From NCBI RefSeq assembly GCF_905220565.1, contig NC_059402.1, positions 6,635,501 through 6,699,500 on the forward strand: a stretch of 64,000 nt of DNA, in the 5' to 3' direction. The position numbers and the translations under genes were made by a program. This DNA is from Melitaea cinxia. Lineage: Eukaryota; Arthropoda; Insecta; Lepidoptera; Nymphalidae. Below, piece by piece: positions 43,909-55,117 of the stretch. How positions within the stretch are numbered: the stretch's first letter is position 1; every line of letters starts with the position of its first letter. The notes beneath the pieces are model-generated. The model saw only the letters and a program-made list of their open reading frames with translations, was not told the DNA's origin and did not search any database.

Positions 43909-45103
43909 AATTGTGTTTGCTCGCAAACGAAAAAAAAACCGACTTCAATTACATCGAAGAGTAATACAACGTAGATCGAAGAAAAAATAATCAAGTAACT
44001 ACGCGTTATCAAAGATTACTTAAAAAGTAGTTATCAGATTTCGATAAAATTTATATGTGACCACATGATAAATATCAGCTTTCGATTAAATTAAAAATTA
44101 TCAAAATCGGTACACCCAGTAAAAAGTTATTGCGGATTTTCAAGAGTTTCCCTCGATTTCTCTGGGATCCCATCATCAGATCCTGGTTTCCTTATCATGT
44201 TACTAAACTAAAGATATCCCCTTTCCAACAAAAAAAGAATTATCAAAATCGGTACATCCAGTAGAAAGTTATTGCGGATTTTCGAGAGTTTCTCTCGATT
44301 TCTCTGGGATCCCATCATCAGATCTTGGTTTCCTTATCATGGTACCAAACTAGGGATATCTCCTTTCCAACAAAAAAAGAATTATCAAAATCGGTACATC
44401 TAGTATCAAAGTTATGCGGTATATAATACAACGTAGGTCGACGAAAAAAGCGTCAAGTAAAAACGCATTATTAGATATAACTCGAAAAGTAGTTGTTAGA
44501 TCTCAAATAAATTTAAATGGGACCAATTGACACACACCACCTTTCGATTAAAAAAAAAAATTGTCGAAATCGGTCCACCCGGTCAAAAGTTCTGATGTAA
44601 CATACATAAAAGTGCTGTGTGGCTACGGCACTAAAGAATTTATTAATTTATTTACTTTCGTGTCTAATATTTGAAAAACGTTAAAGGTTTAATGGTTAAA
44701 AGGTTAAATGTGCTGTGTGGCTACGGCACTAAAGAATTTGGCCACCCCCTCTCTTCCCGTGGGTGTCGTAAGAGGCGACTAAGGGATAACAAGGTTCCAC
44801 AACCACCTTGGAACTTAAGAAGCCGACCGATGGTGGGATAACCATCCAACTGCTGGCTTTGAAATACACAGACCGAAGGCGGGCAGCAGTGTCTTCGGTG
44901 CGACAAAGCCAGTACTGCGGTCACCAACCCGCTTGCCCAGCGTGGTGACTATGGGCAAAACACATGAGTTCACGTTATTTTTGGCGTCAACTTGTGGAGG
45001 CCTATGTCCAGCAGCGGACTGTATAGGCTGTAATGATGAACATACATAAAAAAAAAACAGTCGAATTGAGAACCTCCTCCTTTTTTGGAAGTCGGTTAAA
45101 AAT
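43909..45103 (-). repeat. Family D repeat split by a retroposon
   Basis: The left part, 43909-44611, runs from TGTTTGCTCGCAAACG to CATACATAAAA; the right part, 45039-45103, resumes with the same 13 bases and continues to TTTTTGGAAGTCGGTTAAAA. With the insertion at 44612-45038 and one target copy removed, the parts are colinear with 61855-62435. Internally it has a duplicated block (ATTATCAAAATCGGTACA and GGGATCCCATCATCAGATC occur twice). Confidence 0.8.
44612..45038 (+). mobile_element. Non-autonomous retroposon with 13-bp target duplication
   Basis: Flanked on both sides by AACATACATAAAA (44599-44611 and 45039-45051). The 3' end is GGACTGTATAGGCTGTAATGATG, a (GAT)-type tail. The 5' sequence GTGCTGTGTGGCTACGGCAC occurs twice, at 44612 and 44710, separated by ~70 bases of AT-rich sequence. 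A reverse copy of the 3' half lies at 55118-55262. RTE-like tails of this kind are common in moths from memory. No ORF of its own. Confidence 0.8.
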
Positions 45104-45928
45104 GAAGGCAACTGGTGGCATGGTTTTATATCTCTTCTTAGTGAGGTATGTAAATGTTCTGTCAAAGCATAATTAACCTTAACGTAACCTTTTTCTCTGG
45201 TTTCAATAGATTTGCTAATTCGTTTTTCACTGGCAGTTATTATAACTGACCAAACCTTTTTTGTGCACTTTTTGTAAGCTCAGCTTTCGGTAGATTTCGA
45301 ATATTTCCAGCGAAATAGGCGGATGCGTGCCTTCATATTCTTAACCTAGTAGAATAAAACCAAGACTAAACTCATTATTTATTTTTTCCTGTATAATAGA
45401 GGGCATTAAACTTGAATGCATTTTTCTTAGGACTAAAATAATTTACTCATTGCTGTTTACATATGCTGAATAAAGACTAGAGTGGACAACTCGTTTTAAT
45501 GTTGTCTTGACCAGTTATAGCATCGACCACTGTATTCAGTCCCTTTTAATCACATAATATCTTCTCGTACTTTAGTTTTAAAAATCTTCAATATTAATTA
45601 AGAAACGAGCCTTTACTTATCATTTTTTTGCTAGAGTCTTATTTCTGCACATCATCGTTGCTGTAGTATGAGACTAAGCACTTAATATGTAATATATGTC
45701 ATGCTTAAGTAACAAAGATAAGTAATAATTTGTAACATAACTACATGTTTCCCTTTATATTACTAGAGTATATTGTATAATGGGTAAGCAATATATAATA
45801 TGGATTCGTATTTCTCTCCCATTAGTCCCGTTACTAAATAATTCGTGAGTCGTTTCGGCTGGATCTTTCACACGTTGACTATATTTGTAACATTTGTTCC
45901 ATTAGGGAGTCGTAGATAACGAGACTAA

Positions 45929-46064
45929 TGCTGAGTTGCACGAAACAAAATTAAAATTTAAGTAGAGATTAAACTAATTTAATCACAAGAATTTCATACA
46001 ATTCTTGCGATTAAATTAGTTTAATCACTACTTAAATTTTAATTTCTTTTCGTGCAACTCGGCG
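45929..46064. mobile_element. 136-bp palindromic MITE, copy 2
   Basis: The same length as the copy at 22572-22707 but inverted relative to it (centre AATTTCATACAATT versus AATTGTATGAAATT). The two halves pair over about 60 bases per arm. TAA occurs directly on both flanks. Confidence 0.75.
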
Positions 46065-46345
46065 TAAATGTGTGAAATGAGAATTGTGTAAAGTTGAAAA
46101 GTTAAAGTTATATTTGTTTTTTTTTTCTTTATTTACTTTATCGGTTCGTGAGCCTTAAGCTTTATATAAAAATATTGCAATTAATATCTTTAGTCCGCAT
46201 ACAAAAAAAGTAGTATAAATAAGGATAAAAATTATCTTATCCTTTATATTTTCTGATGAAAATTCGAATGAAAAGCTAGCCATTTCACAAATTTTCGCTC
46301 TGTAAGTTTAGGTAAATTTGGTCGCATCGCGCGAGTCGTACGAGC

Positions 46346-46389
46346 CGCGCAATCTTAAGGTGGGCCAATGCCCACCTTAAGATTGCGCG
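46346..46389. repeat. Perfect 20-bp inverted repeat with 4-base loop
   Basis: CGCGCAATCTTAAGGTGGGC (46346-46365), loop CAAT, then its exact complement (46370-46389). Directly downstream, AACTGATCAGTT and further CTGATCAGTT-type palindromes follow (46411-46445). The block probably marks a MITE end or a second inverted-repeat element whose borders I cannot place. Confidence 0.7.
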
Positions 46390-47515
46390 ATCAGTTTAAG
46401 TGACGCCAACAACTGATCAGTTAAACTGATGCGAAAAACTGATCGTTAATGGCCAGCTTAAGAGCGCTGGCGCTCGACTGATTTACTGGGTTTTGATGCG
46501 TGGTATTATATACTATCTTTTTATTTTTAATACAAAAGGTATTAAAAATAATTAAATATTTTAATTATTTTTTTATGATCGTAAATGATGTAAGTTTACT
46601 TGGGTAGAGATAGTTCCTTAAAATTTCTTTGTTTTCTAAGAAACATATCGCTTTTAAAATTTTACTTATTTGGAAAATATTTGTAACTTTACAATTTTAT
46701 TACAGACTAATGGAGATACAAATGTAAAAAAAATCTGCAATACGTATCAACAAAAACTTATTCTACATATTACCATATTTTTTTATACAGTTTTAAGGTA
46801 GAGGTTATTGAAAAATAGAACTTCAAAGTATACATTTCGACCGTTTACCCAGGGAGGCGGTTGATGAAAAGGTTAATAATTTTGTACATACAAAATAAAT
46901 CAAAATTCTAATTCATTATTTTACTACAACAAAGGTTGCTCTATTATATTTCAAAAATATAAATGACATTATTGCATTCTATACTGAGATTAACGACGTC
47001 AAAAATATTACAATTTCGCGAATTGTTACCGATTTTTGTGAAATGGCTCTTAATACTTACTCGTAGAAAAAAACTTAGTCAAAAGACACTAAGGAATTTT
47101 TAAATTTTATTTTGATTTTCGCAATGCATCACTCAGTACGGTTAAGATAAACCCCCTACACCCTGCTAAAGTATATGCAGATGAAAAAAAAAAAGTGCTC
47201 GTAAAACTTATGTTAGCAGTTAACAGTGCATAGCGTAGAAGTCTTTACTATAAGATGATACTTTCGCGTTCCGCGTCGCCGGGCGCATGTCGTTTCAACT
47301 ACCGATCTATTCAGCACGCACCATCTGTCTTAATTTTGACTATATGAGAGGGGCTCATTAAAAAATCAGCGCAACTCAGCAAAATAATCTTAATCACTTA
47401 ATTAGGTCTGTATCGAAGTAATAAAAAAATCTTGTCGCATGGGCACTATTAACGAAATATCATCCAGGTAATTAATTTTATTAATGGTTGATGACTTTAA
47501 ATGTTATATTTAAGA

Positions 47516-48200
47516 CTTGCTGTACCCCGCCGTTTCACCCGTGTTGATTTAAGGAAATAAATTGTATGAGAGTGTGATGTTTGTATGAGAGAGATGTATT
47601 TTTTTTTAGAATTATTAAAACTCGTACATACTTAGGTACTTTTAGATTGAGTTTCTTTAATTATTTTTTACTTTTTAAAGGCAACTCAGGTTATTGTTTC
47701 GGGGTTTTTTTTTAATTTTTAATTTAATTTTTATTTAACACTTTTTATAGGTACACTTTATTATAATGTTGAATTTGTTTCTCCCCACCACATATATTTG
47801 CAGATATTAGGTATTTTCCTCATTTTTACCCCCAGAGTTTTTTCAAGGCTCAACCGATTTTCATTGAACACATTATTTTGTAATGTGCATGTGATTCGCT
47901 TTCATTTGAGACCCCACTAGATTATATTTGCAGACATTCGGTTACTCTTCCCCAATTTCACCCTCCACAACTTTTAAGCGACTCAACCGATTTTCATCAA
48001 ACATATCTAAAAACACTCGCCCGTAACTCACCTTTCATACAAAAAAAAAAACTAAATTGAAATCGCTTCATCCGTTCGCGAGCTACAGAGCCATAGACAG
48101 ACAGACGACAGACAGACAGACAGACAGACAGACACGTCAAACTTATAACACCGCTCTTTTTGCATCGGGGGTTAATAATAGCCTTCTCTATTCTTAAACC
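47516..48200 (+). repeat. Degraded dispersed repeat with (CAGA)n
   Basis: Two loosely repeated blocks (CAACCGATTTTCATTGAACA and CAACCGATTTTCATCAAACA) about 120 bases apart, then AATCGCTTCATCCGTTCGCG and a (CAGA)n tract at 48098-48134. The 'test for null, reference point' wording typical of Helitron-like moth repeats (CGTTCGCGAGCTACAGAG) is there, but I cannot set ends. Confidence 0.45.
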
Positions 48201-48442
48201 TTCCCCTTTAAATGGGCTCTCCAACTCAGAGGAATTTTTCAATTTGAATCAGTAGAGTTTGTGATTTGCTCGTTTAAATAAACAAACCAACTTTTCAGGT
48301 TTATAATATTTGTATAGTTTAGTACAGATTAAGATATAGTACCTGGGTGACCGAGCTCAGCTCAGGTATTTTTAGTAAATCGTGAAGGATTAGTAGAAGA
48401 GAGAGTTAAAATGTTTCGGTGCCGGTTTGGATGAAGTATTTT

Positions 48443-48483
48443 TTAACCGACACAAAAAAGGAGGAGATTACTCAATTCGACCA

Positions 48484-48527
<44 letters not shown>

Positions 48528-48960
48528 TATAAATATATATTAATATTTAAAGAGATATCCCTGGTATGATACCATGATAAAGAAACCAGGATCTGATGAT
48601 GGGGTCCCAAAGAAATCGAGGGAAAATCTCGAAAATCCGCATAACTTTTTACTGGATGTACCGATTTTGATGATTTTTAACTTAATCGAAAGCCGATGTT
48701 TGTCATGTGGTCACATTTCATCAAGATCTGATTTTTTTTTTTTTTGTTATTTGTTGTATTTTGATGATTTTTAATTTAATCGAAAGCCGATGTTTATCAT
48801 GTGGTCACATTTAAATTTCATCGAGATTTGATTACAACTTTTGGAGTAATCTTTGATAATGCGTATCTCTCACTATTTTTTCGTATACCTACGTTGTATT
48901 ACTTGTCAATATAATTGAAGTCGGTTTTTTTTCGCTTGCCTGCAAACACAATTATTAATA
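48443..48960 (+). repeat. Family D repeat with TA microsatellite and internal duplication
   Basis: Starts TTTTTAACCGACACAAAAAA; a (TA)n tract replaces part of the body at 48484-48540. CCGATGTTTGTCATGTGGTC (48691) and CCGATGTTTATCATGTGGTC (48787) show a ~96-base internal duplication split by a T-run. Ends with GAAGTCGGTTTTTTTTCGCT. Confidence 0.75.
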
Positions 48961-49099
48961 ATGAATTAACTCATGATGTGTAACAAAGGCAATGTATAAA
49001 ATAATATAAAATAAAAAATAACGGTAAATTTAAAATTGATACAAATTAGACAATTACAAGATTGAGAGTAATTGCTTCTCAAAAACTGATAGGAGCTCT

Positions 49100-49405
49100 A
49101 ACAAATCGTGTTTTTTGGAAATCCTATTTAAATACGAATTACATATTTATAAAATATGAATAGTATTTTTTTTTACCGAACACAATAAAAAATATACAAA
49201 ATCAAAAATAAAAAAGAATTAAAAAATAATGCTGATAAAAAAAATTAATAAAAAAAATTCATAAAAATTTAAAAAATAATAATAAAAATTTTATAAAAAT
49301 TAAATAAATCGTGTTTTTTGAAAATCATATTTAAATACGAATTACGTATTTATAAAATATGAATAATATTTTTTTTTATCGACACTAATAAAAAATATAA
49401 ATATA
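49100..49405 (+). repeat. ~205-bp tandem duplication beside the gypsy element
   Basis: AAATCGTGTTTTTTGGAAAT...ACCGAACACAATAAAAAATA (about 49104-49196) recurs as AAATCGTGTTTTTTGAAAAT...TCGACACTAATAAAAAATA (about 49306-49398). The gypsy element lies directly after the second unit; a shorter similar stretch (AATATGAATAATACTTTTCA) appears after its 3' LTR at 54532, so the element probably inserted inside this AT-rich repeat. Confidence 0.55.
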
Positions 49406-49753
49406 TGTAAACAAAGTGCGTGACACTTCATTTAAGTTATTAGTTTATTTTGTAATTGTTCTTTGATGGATATTTGATCTGCGAATTGATTGCTATGGAG
49501 CTGTTTTTTCATATTAAACGATTGTGAGAATTATATTGTAATTGTAAATATTTAAATAATAGTTATTATAAAGAACTGGTAAAGCAATAGCTTTAAATGT
49601 TGTTTCTCTTTTCAGGTTAGTTTTTAAATAATTTAATAATAAATAATAATTTGTAAATTAGTTTATATACGAAAATAAAAAACTTCTCTTTTCAGAGCAA
49701 CACAATCATTGTTTTACTGTTCATAATATACAAAAATAAAATAAAATAAAACA
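49406..49753 (+). repeat. Gypsy 5' LTR
   Basis: Runs from TGTAAACAAAGTGCGTGACA to AATAAAATAAAACA and should hold the promoter and polyadenylation signal. It contains CTCTTTTCAG twice (49602-49615 and 49685-49695), a pyrimidine-AG string that could act as a splice acceptor. Confidence 0.9.
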
Positions 49754-49791
49754 TTATAAAACAACATTTCTACAGCTTGTTACCAGAAAAG

Positions 49792-50925
49792 ATGGAAAAA
49801 TTAAAATTCGAATTCATAGTCAAAGCCAGTGAAGATACGAAAACAAATATTATTTGTGTAACTAGAATCACGGATTTAGATGGCCGGACTTTTGCGATCC
49901 CAGATAAGTTACAACCTGTAAAATTACATGATGGAATAGTACATACCCAAATATTTCAGAAAGTAAAGTCCACATTACAAAAACGGCATGAGAAACGACA
50001 GGTATGGATATCCATGAACCCGGAGATGAAAGCGGCTTATTGTGATGAAGATGGAAATAAACAATTTATGGGATACATACTGGAGGAACAAACAATACCA
50101 CAAACTACAACAGGGTTTTCAGAAGAATCTCTAGCAAAAATCATAGATAACTTCGCTGAAATGAAGAAAGATTCAGTAAAACCCTTTAATATGGGGAAAG
50201 TGGTAGAAAAACTTGTAATAGAAAAATTTAATAGCAAGATTAGCAATGTGTCGCAGTGGATGACTACCTTTGAATCGGAATGTACCCGTATAGGAATAGA
50301 AGAAGATATCAAAAAAATTGAAATTTTTAGGTTATTTTTAGAAGATTCTTGTTTAGACTGGTATAGTTCCATGCTTATAAAGCATACAATAAATTCAGAA
50401 TGGGCAATGTGGAAAAAGAAATTTTGTGAAACATATGCGGATAAAGGTTGGTCGCCGATCAGGTATGCAATGCTATTTAAATACAGAGAAGGCTCATTAC
50501 TGGAGTATGCATTAAAGAAAGAGAGACTACTATTAGAAATAAATAAGTCCATAAATAAACTCACTATAATTGATCTGATTGCCACCGGATTACCGAACTT
50601 TATTGCAGATATGATTGATAGGAATAGTTTAAATGAAACTGAAGACTTATTTCATAACTTAAGAAGCTTAGAGCATATGGTACAAAAAAAAGTATTTCAT
50701 AAAAAAATAGAAACTTCGAAAAATAAAACTATAGAGAAAAATGTGAAGCCCTTGGTTAGCCCATGTAAAATTTGTGAAAAAGAGAATAAAGGTATACGTT
50801 ACCATCATGAATCCCTATGTTGGTTCAAAAATAAAAATAACGATAATCCAAAACAAGCTCAAATAAGGAGTGTTAACAATTCTGAATTAGAGGTAGAATT
50901 AAATGAAATCGATCAAAAAAACTAA
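49792..50925 (+). CDS. Gypsy gag (capsid/nucleocapsid)
   Basis: The first ATG in the frame is 49792, giving 377 residues to TAA 50923. The middle (about residues 140-300) looks like a gypsy capsid: NVSQWMTTFESECTRIGI, FLEDSCLDWYSSML, WKKKFCETYADKGW. The C-terminal part has one Cys/His cluster, CKICEKENKGIRYHHESLCW, related to a zinc knuckle. Gag assembles the particle and packages RNA. The stop follows a slippery heptamer that moves ribosomes into the protease frame. Confidence 0.85.
   Translation: MEKLKFEFIVKASEDTKTNIICVTRITDLDGRTFAIPDKLQPVKLHDGIVHTQIFQKVKSTLQKRHEKRQVWISMNPEMKAAYCDEDGNKQFMGYILEEQTIPQTTTGFSEESLAKIIDNFAEMKKDSVKPFNMGKVVEKLVIEKFNSKISNVSQWMTTFESECTRIGIEEDIKKIEIFRLFLEDSCLDWYSSMLIKHTINSEWAMWKKKFCETYADKGWSPIRYAMLFKYREGSLLEYALKKERLLLEINKSINKLTIIDLIATGLPNFIADMIDRNSLNETEDLFHNLRSLEHMVQKKVFHKKIETSKNKTIEKNVKPLVSPCKICEKENKGIRYHHESLCWFKNKNNDNPKQAQIRSVNNSELEVELNEIDQKN
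50916..50922 (+). promoter_or_regulatory. -1 ribosomal frameshift site A AAA AAC
   Basis: The last gag codons are CAA AAA AAC TAA. The heptamer A-AAA-AAC is in the X-XXY-YYZ register required for tandem -1 slippage, and the next -1 codons (CTA ATA GTG CCG) are open into the protease. No ATG lies at the start of the protease frame, so frameshifting is the natural way to express it. Confidence 0.85.
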
Positions 50926-51395
50926 TAGTGCCGCCATTAATAAAAATTAAATTACTAATTAATGACACTGTAGAAACATTAGGAATATATGATTCAGGAT
51001 CTAATGTGTCTTTAATTAATTCAAGGTTATTATCTTTGAAAAAAATAAATACTTATGATAAAAATGCAGGTTTAAAAACTATTAATGGCGTAAAAAAATC
51101 AATAGGAATGGTAAATCTAAAATTTAAAATTTTCGAAATTGAAAAACATGTTAATGTTTTTGTTATAGATGAAAACAACTTCGACTATGATTTTCTTGTT
51201 GGGTTAGACTGTATACAACAATATCATTTAACTCAAAATGAGAATTTATGTATAACTCAAAATGCTATCAGCAATAATAATAAAGACTACATAAAAGATA
51301 AAGAAAAGCAACCTAATAGCACTAAAGAAATTCTTGGCAGTTCAGGTAGTGCTATAGAGAATAAAGAAGGTAAATCTTATGAAAAAAAGGTGTAA
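50922..51395 (+). CDS. Gypsy protease, expressed by -1 frameshift
   Basis: An aspartic protease domain with catalytic YDSGSNVSLI (about residues 22-31 from CTA 50922) and a C-terminal FLVGLDCIQQYHL, the flap-distal segment of retropepsins. It has no ATG start and continues gag in the -1 frame. The frame closes at TAA 51393-51395 right after a seven-A run. The spacer that should link protease to RT continues in another frame (GTAAATATTACAAAAGTATA), so an indel in the A-run has probably separated the two. Confidence 0.8.
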   Translation, partial: LIVPPLIKIKLLINDTVETLGIYDSGSNVSLINSRLLSLKKINTYDKNAGLKTINGVKKSIGMVNLKFKIFEIEKHVNVFVIDENNFDYDFLVGLDCIQQYHLTQNENLCITQNAISNNNKDYIKDKEKQPNSTKEILGSSGSAIENKEGKSYEKKV

Positions 51396-51530
51396 ATATT
51401 ACAAAAGTATATGAAAAAGAAACTATAAATAATGGGTATAAAATAAACTTTAATGAAAATATAATAGTCGATAATTTTGATATTTCATTAAATAATTTAG
51501 ACAATAAAAAAAAAATATGAAATTGATAAA

Positions 51531-54076
51531 TTGATACGCAAATATAATTCAGTATTTGCTAAAGACAAATATGATATAGGTACTGTAAAAGGCTATGAAG
51601 CCCATATTGATTTGTTAATAGATAAATACTGTAGTAAAAGACCGTATAGATGTTCTGTTGAGGATATGAAAGAAATTGAACATCAAATATCAAAACTGCT
51701 AAAACATAATTTAATTGAGGAGTCATATAGCCCTTTTGCCGCTCCGGTAACACTAGCATTTAAAAAAGAAGAAGGAAGGAGATCGAGGCTTTGTATAGAT
51801 TTTCGCGAATTAAATAAAATTATAGTTCCCCAATCGCAACCATTTCCGCTAATCGAGGATCTAATGGTTAAAACAAGGAAATGTAAATTTTTTTCAACAT
51901 TCGATATAAACTCAGCGTTCTGGTCAATACCTCTTAAAATTGAAGATAGACATAAAACTGCATTTGTTACTCAAGAGGCACACTTCCAATGGACTTGCTT
52001 ACCTTTTGGTTTAAAAACTGCTCCCGCTATTTTTCAAAGAATATTAAGTAGCATTATAAGAAAATATAATCTGTCAAATTTTACTGTTAATTACATTGAT
52101 GATATTTTAGTATTTTCTGAAACGTTCGAAAAACAAATTGAGCACATATCTTTGTTATTGGAAGCAATTTTAAAAGAAGGCTTTAAATTAAAATTCACGA
52201 AATGTAATTTTGCACAGGACTCTGTAAAATATCTAGGACACATAATAAAAAACAATACTGTCACTCCATTAAAAGATAATTTGATTGCTATAAAAGAATT
52301 TCCAACTCCAAAAACACAAAAAAACGTACGACAATTTTTAGGAAAAATTAATTTCTATGGAAAATATGTGCCAAATGTTTCAATTATACTGGACCCTTTA
52401 CATAATTTATTAAGAAAAGGAGAAAAATTTGTTTGGTCAGATAAATGCCAAGAATCTTTTGATACTATAAAAAGATTACTTTGCTCAAAACCTATTCTAG
52501 CCATCTTTGATCCAGATTTGCCAATACATATATATACAGATGCTAGCATACAAGGTGTAGGTGCGATTTTAAAACAAATTCAACCCAACGGTGATGAAAA
52601 ACCTTGTGCATTCTTTTCAAAAAAATTAAATAACTCCCAAAAAAAGAAAAAAGCAATATATCTTGAGTGCTTAGCAATAAAAGAGGCAGTAAAATACTGG
52701 CAGCACTGGCTTATGGGAAAAACATTCACGGTTTATTCAGATCACAAACCTTTAGAAAAAATGAATATTAAAGCCAGAACGGACGAAGAACTAGGAGATT
52801 TAACATATTATTTGTCGCAGTTCGATTTTAAAATAATATATTCTCCAGGCAAATATAATATAGAGGCAGATACTCTAAGCAGAAACCCAGTGTTAGAATC
52901 GTATGAAAATAAAGATAATAGTTTAAAAATAGTAAATTTTGTAAAATTAGAAGACATACGAAATGATCAAGATGAAAATGAAAAAATAAAACAAAATATA
53001 AATAAACTTATTTTAAAAAATAATATATATTATAAAAAGATAGGAAAAAATGAAAAGATTGTATTAACTGAGGAATTTAGTAAAAATATTATAAAACATG
53101 TGCATCACTACTACTGTCACATAGGCAGACAACAAATGGAAAACAAGATTAAACCATTTTATCACGCCAAAAATTTATTGGACAATATAAAAAAAGTTTG
53201 CGAAAATTGTGATGTCTGTATAAAAAATAAATCTAGAGGAAAATATAAGTTTGGATTAATGTCTCACTTAGGTCCCGCTACTTATCCGTTTGAAATAGTG
53301 TCTATAGATACCATAGGGGGATTTGGTGGTACTCGTTCAACCAAAAAATATTTACATCTTCTAGTAGATCACTTCACTCGTTACGCCTATATTTTGACAT
53401 CCAAAACCCAAAGTGCGAATGATTTTATAAAACTGGCCCAAAAAGTAACAAAAGATTATAAAATTGACATGATTTTATCAGATGATATCCAGGCATAAAT
53501 TCAAAAGATTTTAAAAAGTTTTTAGAAAAAGAAAATATACCTATAGTTTTCACTGCAGTAAATGCACCATTTACAAACGGATTAAATGAAAGGTTAAACC
53601 AAACGTTGGTTAATAAAATTCGTTGCAAGATTAATGAAAGGAAGGGCAAAATTGCTTGGACAACTATTGCTCACGAATGCACAGAAAAATATAACGAAAC
53701 TGAACATGGTGTAACAAGGTTCTTTCCAAAATATTTATTGGAGGGAAAAAAATTTGACGTTCTACCAGATGAACTGAAGAAAAATACAATACATAATTGT
53801 CTTTTGCAAGACCGAAAAATTGCCTTAGAAAATAGTATAAAATCACACAATTATAATAAAAAAAGATTTGATAAAAACAGAAAACATCATGAACTAAAAG
53901 TAGGAGATTATGTATACGTTGAAAACGGAAACCAATTAAACCGAAAAAAACTTGATGAATTGAGAATAGGACCTTATGAAATTGTAGACAAAATATCCAA
54001 TTCAATTTATAAAATAGACACGGTCACAAAAAGGCAGAATCAAACCTCTTCCATATTACAAAACTTATTCCAGTAG
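51531..54076 (+). pseudogene. Gypsy pol: RT, RNase H, integrase, frameshift in integrase
   Basis: RT motifs: LCIDFRELNKI, LPFGLKTAPAIFQR and the active site YIDDILVFS (near 52100). RNase H: IYTDASIQGVGAIL, LECLAIKEAVKYW, YSDHKPLE. Integrase: zinc-binding HHYYCH...CENCDVC, first catalytic Asp in SIDTIGG, second in ILSD just before a break, and catalytic Glu in NGLNERLNQT in the next frame. The first frame stops at 53496-53498; the second is open from about 53480 to TAG 54076 and includes the chromodomain-free C-terminal GPYEIVDKI module. A one-base indel near 53483-53490 explains the break. A ten-A run at 51508-51517 marks a second frame change upstream of RT. Confidence 0.88.
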
Positions 54077-54107
54077 TAAAGTATGACACTAAAACTTTGT
54101 AATTTAG

Positions 54108-54127
54108 AAAAAAAAGGGGGGGGGAGA
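54108..54127 (+). promoter_or_regulatory. Gypsy polypurine tract
   Basis: Eight A, nine G and AGA immediately before the 3' LTR. It primes plus-strand DNA synthesis in LTR retroelements. Confidence 0.88.
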
Positions 54128-54475
54128 TGTAAACAAAGTGCGTGACACTTCATTTAAGTTATTAGTTTATTTTGTAATTGTTCTTTGATGGATATTTGAT
54201 CTGCGAATTGGTTGCTATGGAGCTGTTTTTTCATATTAAACGATTGTGAGAATTATATTGTAATTGTAAATATTTAAATAATAGTTATTATAAAGAACTG
54301 GTAAAGCAATAGCTTTAAATGTTGTTTCTCTTTTCAGGTTAGTTTTTAAATAATTTAATAATAAATAATAATTTGTAAATTAGTTTATATACGAAAATAA
54401 ATAACTTCTCTTTTCAGAGCAACACAATCATTGTTTTACTGTTCATAATATACAAAAATAAAATAAAATAAAACA
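54128..54475 (+). repeat. Gypsy 3' LTR
   Basis: 348 bases, the same length as the 5' LTR, with two differences seen by eye. Followed by TTATATATATATAAAAAA. Confidence 0.9.
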
Positions 54476-54872
54476 TTATATATATATAAAAAATCAGAAA
54501 TATAAAAATAATTAAAAATAATAATGATAAAATATGAATAATACTTTTCAATTTTACCGACATAATAATAAAAAATACGAACTGCCTATTTAAATAAAAA
54601 ATAACGAGTGTAATTAGAAAAAAAAGGAAAAAAATAATCGATACAGACATGGGGATTTCAACCATGATCTCGGTTGATCTTGACCGGCCGATTTCCCACC
54701 GTTCTATTACAACTTTGTTGACAGTTGCGAAATTTACCTTCGTATCCTAACGATATTTTTTCACTCTCTAAAAACAAGGATAAAACGAATCCTAGCTAGA
54801 TTGATTTATCTCCCCCGAAACCTCCTATATACTCAATTTTATGAAAATCTTGGAGCAGTTTCCGAGATTCAG

Positions 54873-54939
<67 letters not shown>

Positions 54940-55117
54940 GTATATAATTGCTCGCTTAATAGTATAAGATAAAACGCGTCTTTTACAATTTCGCGACGTG
55001 AATATTTATATAATTATACTGACTCTAACTGAATTGGCAGAATAAACTGGAATGATTCAGTGAAATCAATCGATTTACCTTTTTTGAGTTGTGGATGCCG
55101 GTAGAGCAAGCAATTAT
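54476..55117. other. AT-rich spacer with TA microsatellite
   Basis: A (TA)n tract lies at about 54873-54945. 54640-54850 is less AT-rich but has no coding frame that I recognise. Confidence 0.5.

Larger units (their letters stand above)
45104..47515. other. Spacer with two hairpin elements
   Basis: Contains the second palindromic MITE (45929-46064) and a GC-rich hairpin region (46320-46500). The rest (45104-45928 and 46500-47515) shows no gene or repeat that I recognise. Confidence 0.45.
49406..54475 (+). mobile_element. Ty3/gypsy LTR retrotransposon, young but frame-broken
   Basis: Two 348-bp LTRs enclose gag, protease and pol. By eye the LTRs differ at two positions (A/G in GCGAATTGATTGC and A/T near GAAAATAAAAAAC). 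A polypurine tract (eight A, nine G, AGA) precedes the 3' LTR. No env ORF follows pol. The target is a TA-rich tract, so the duplication is ambiguous; ATAT on both sides is possible if the LTR starts one base earlier (ATGTAAAC). I do not recognise the primer-binding site. Confidence 0.92.

Noticed and set aside
48574..48774. Plus-strand 66-codon frame
   Set aside because: It is entirely within a family D repeat and recurs in other copies only with stops.
49777..49791. Extending gypsy gag upstream to TTG
   Set aside because: The first ATG is at 49792 and no reason for non-AUG initiation is visible.
54129..54475. Env gene downstream of gypsy pol
   Set aside because: The polypurine tract and 3' LTR follow pol within about 30 bases; there is no room for an envelope ORF.
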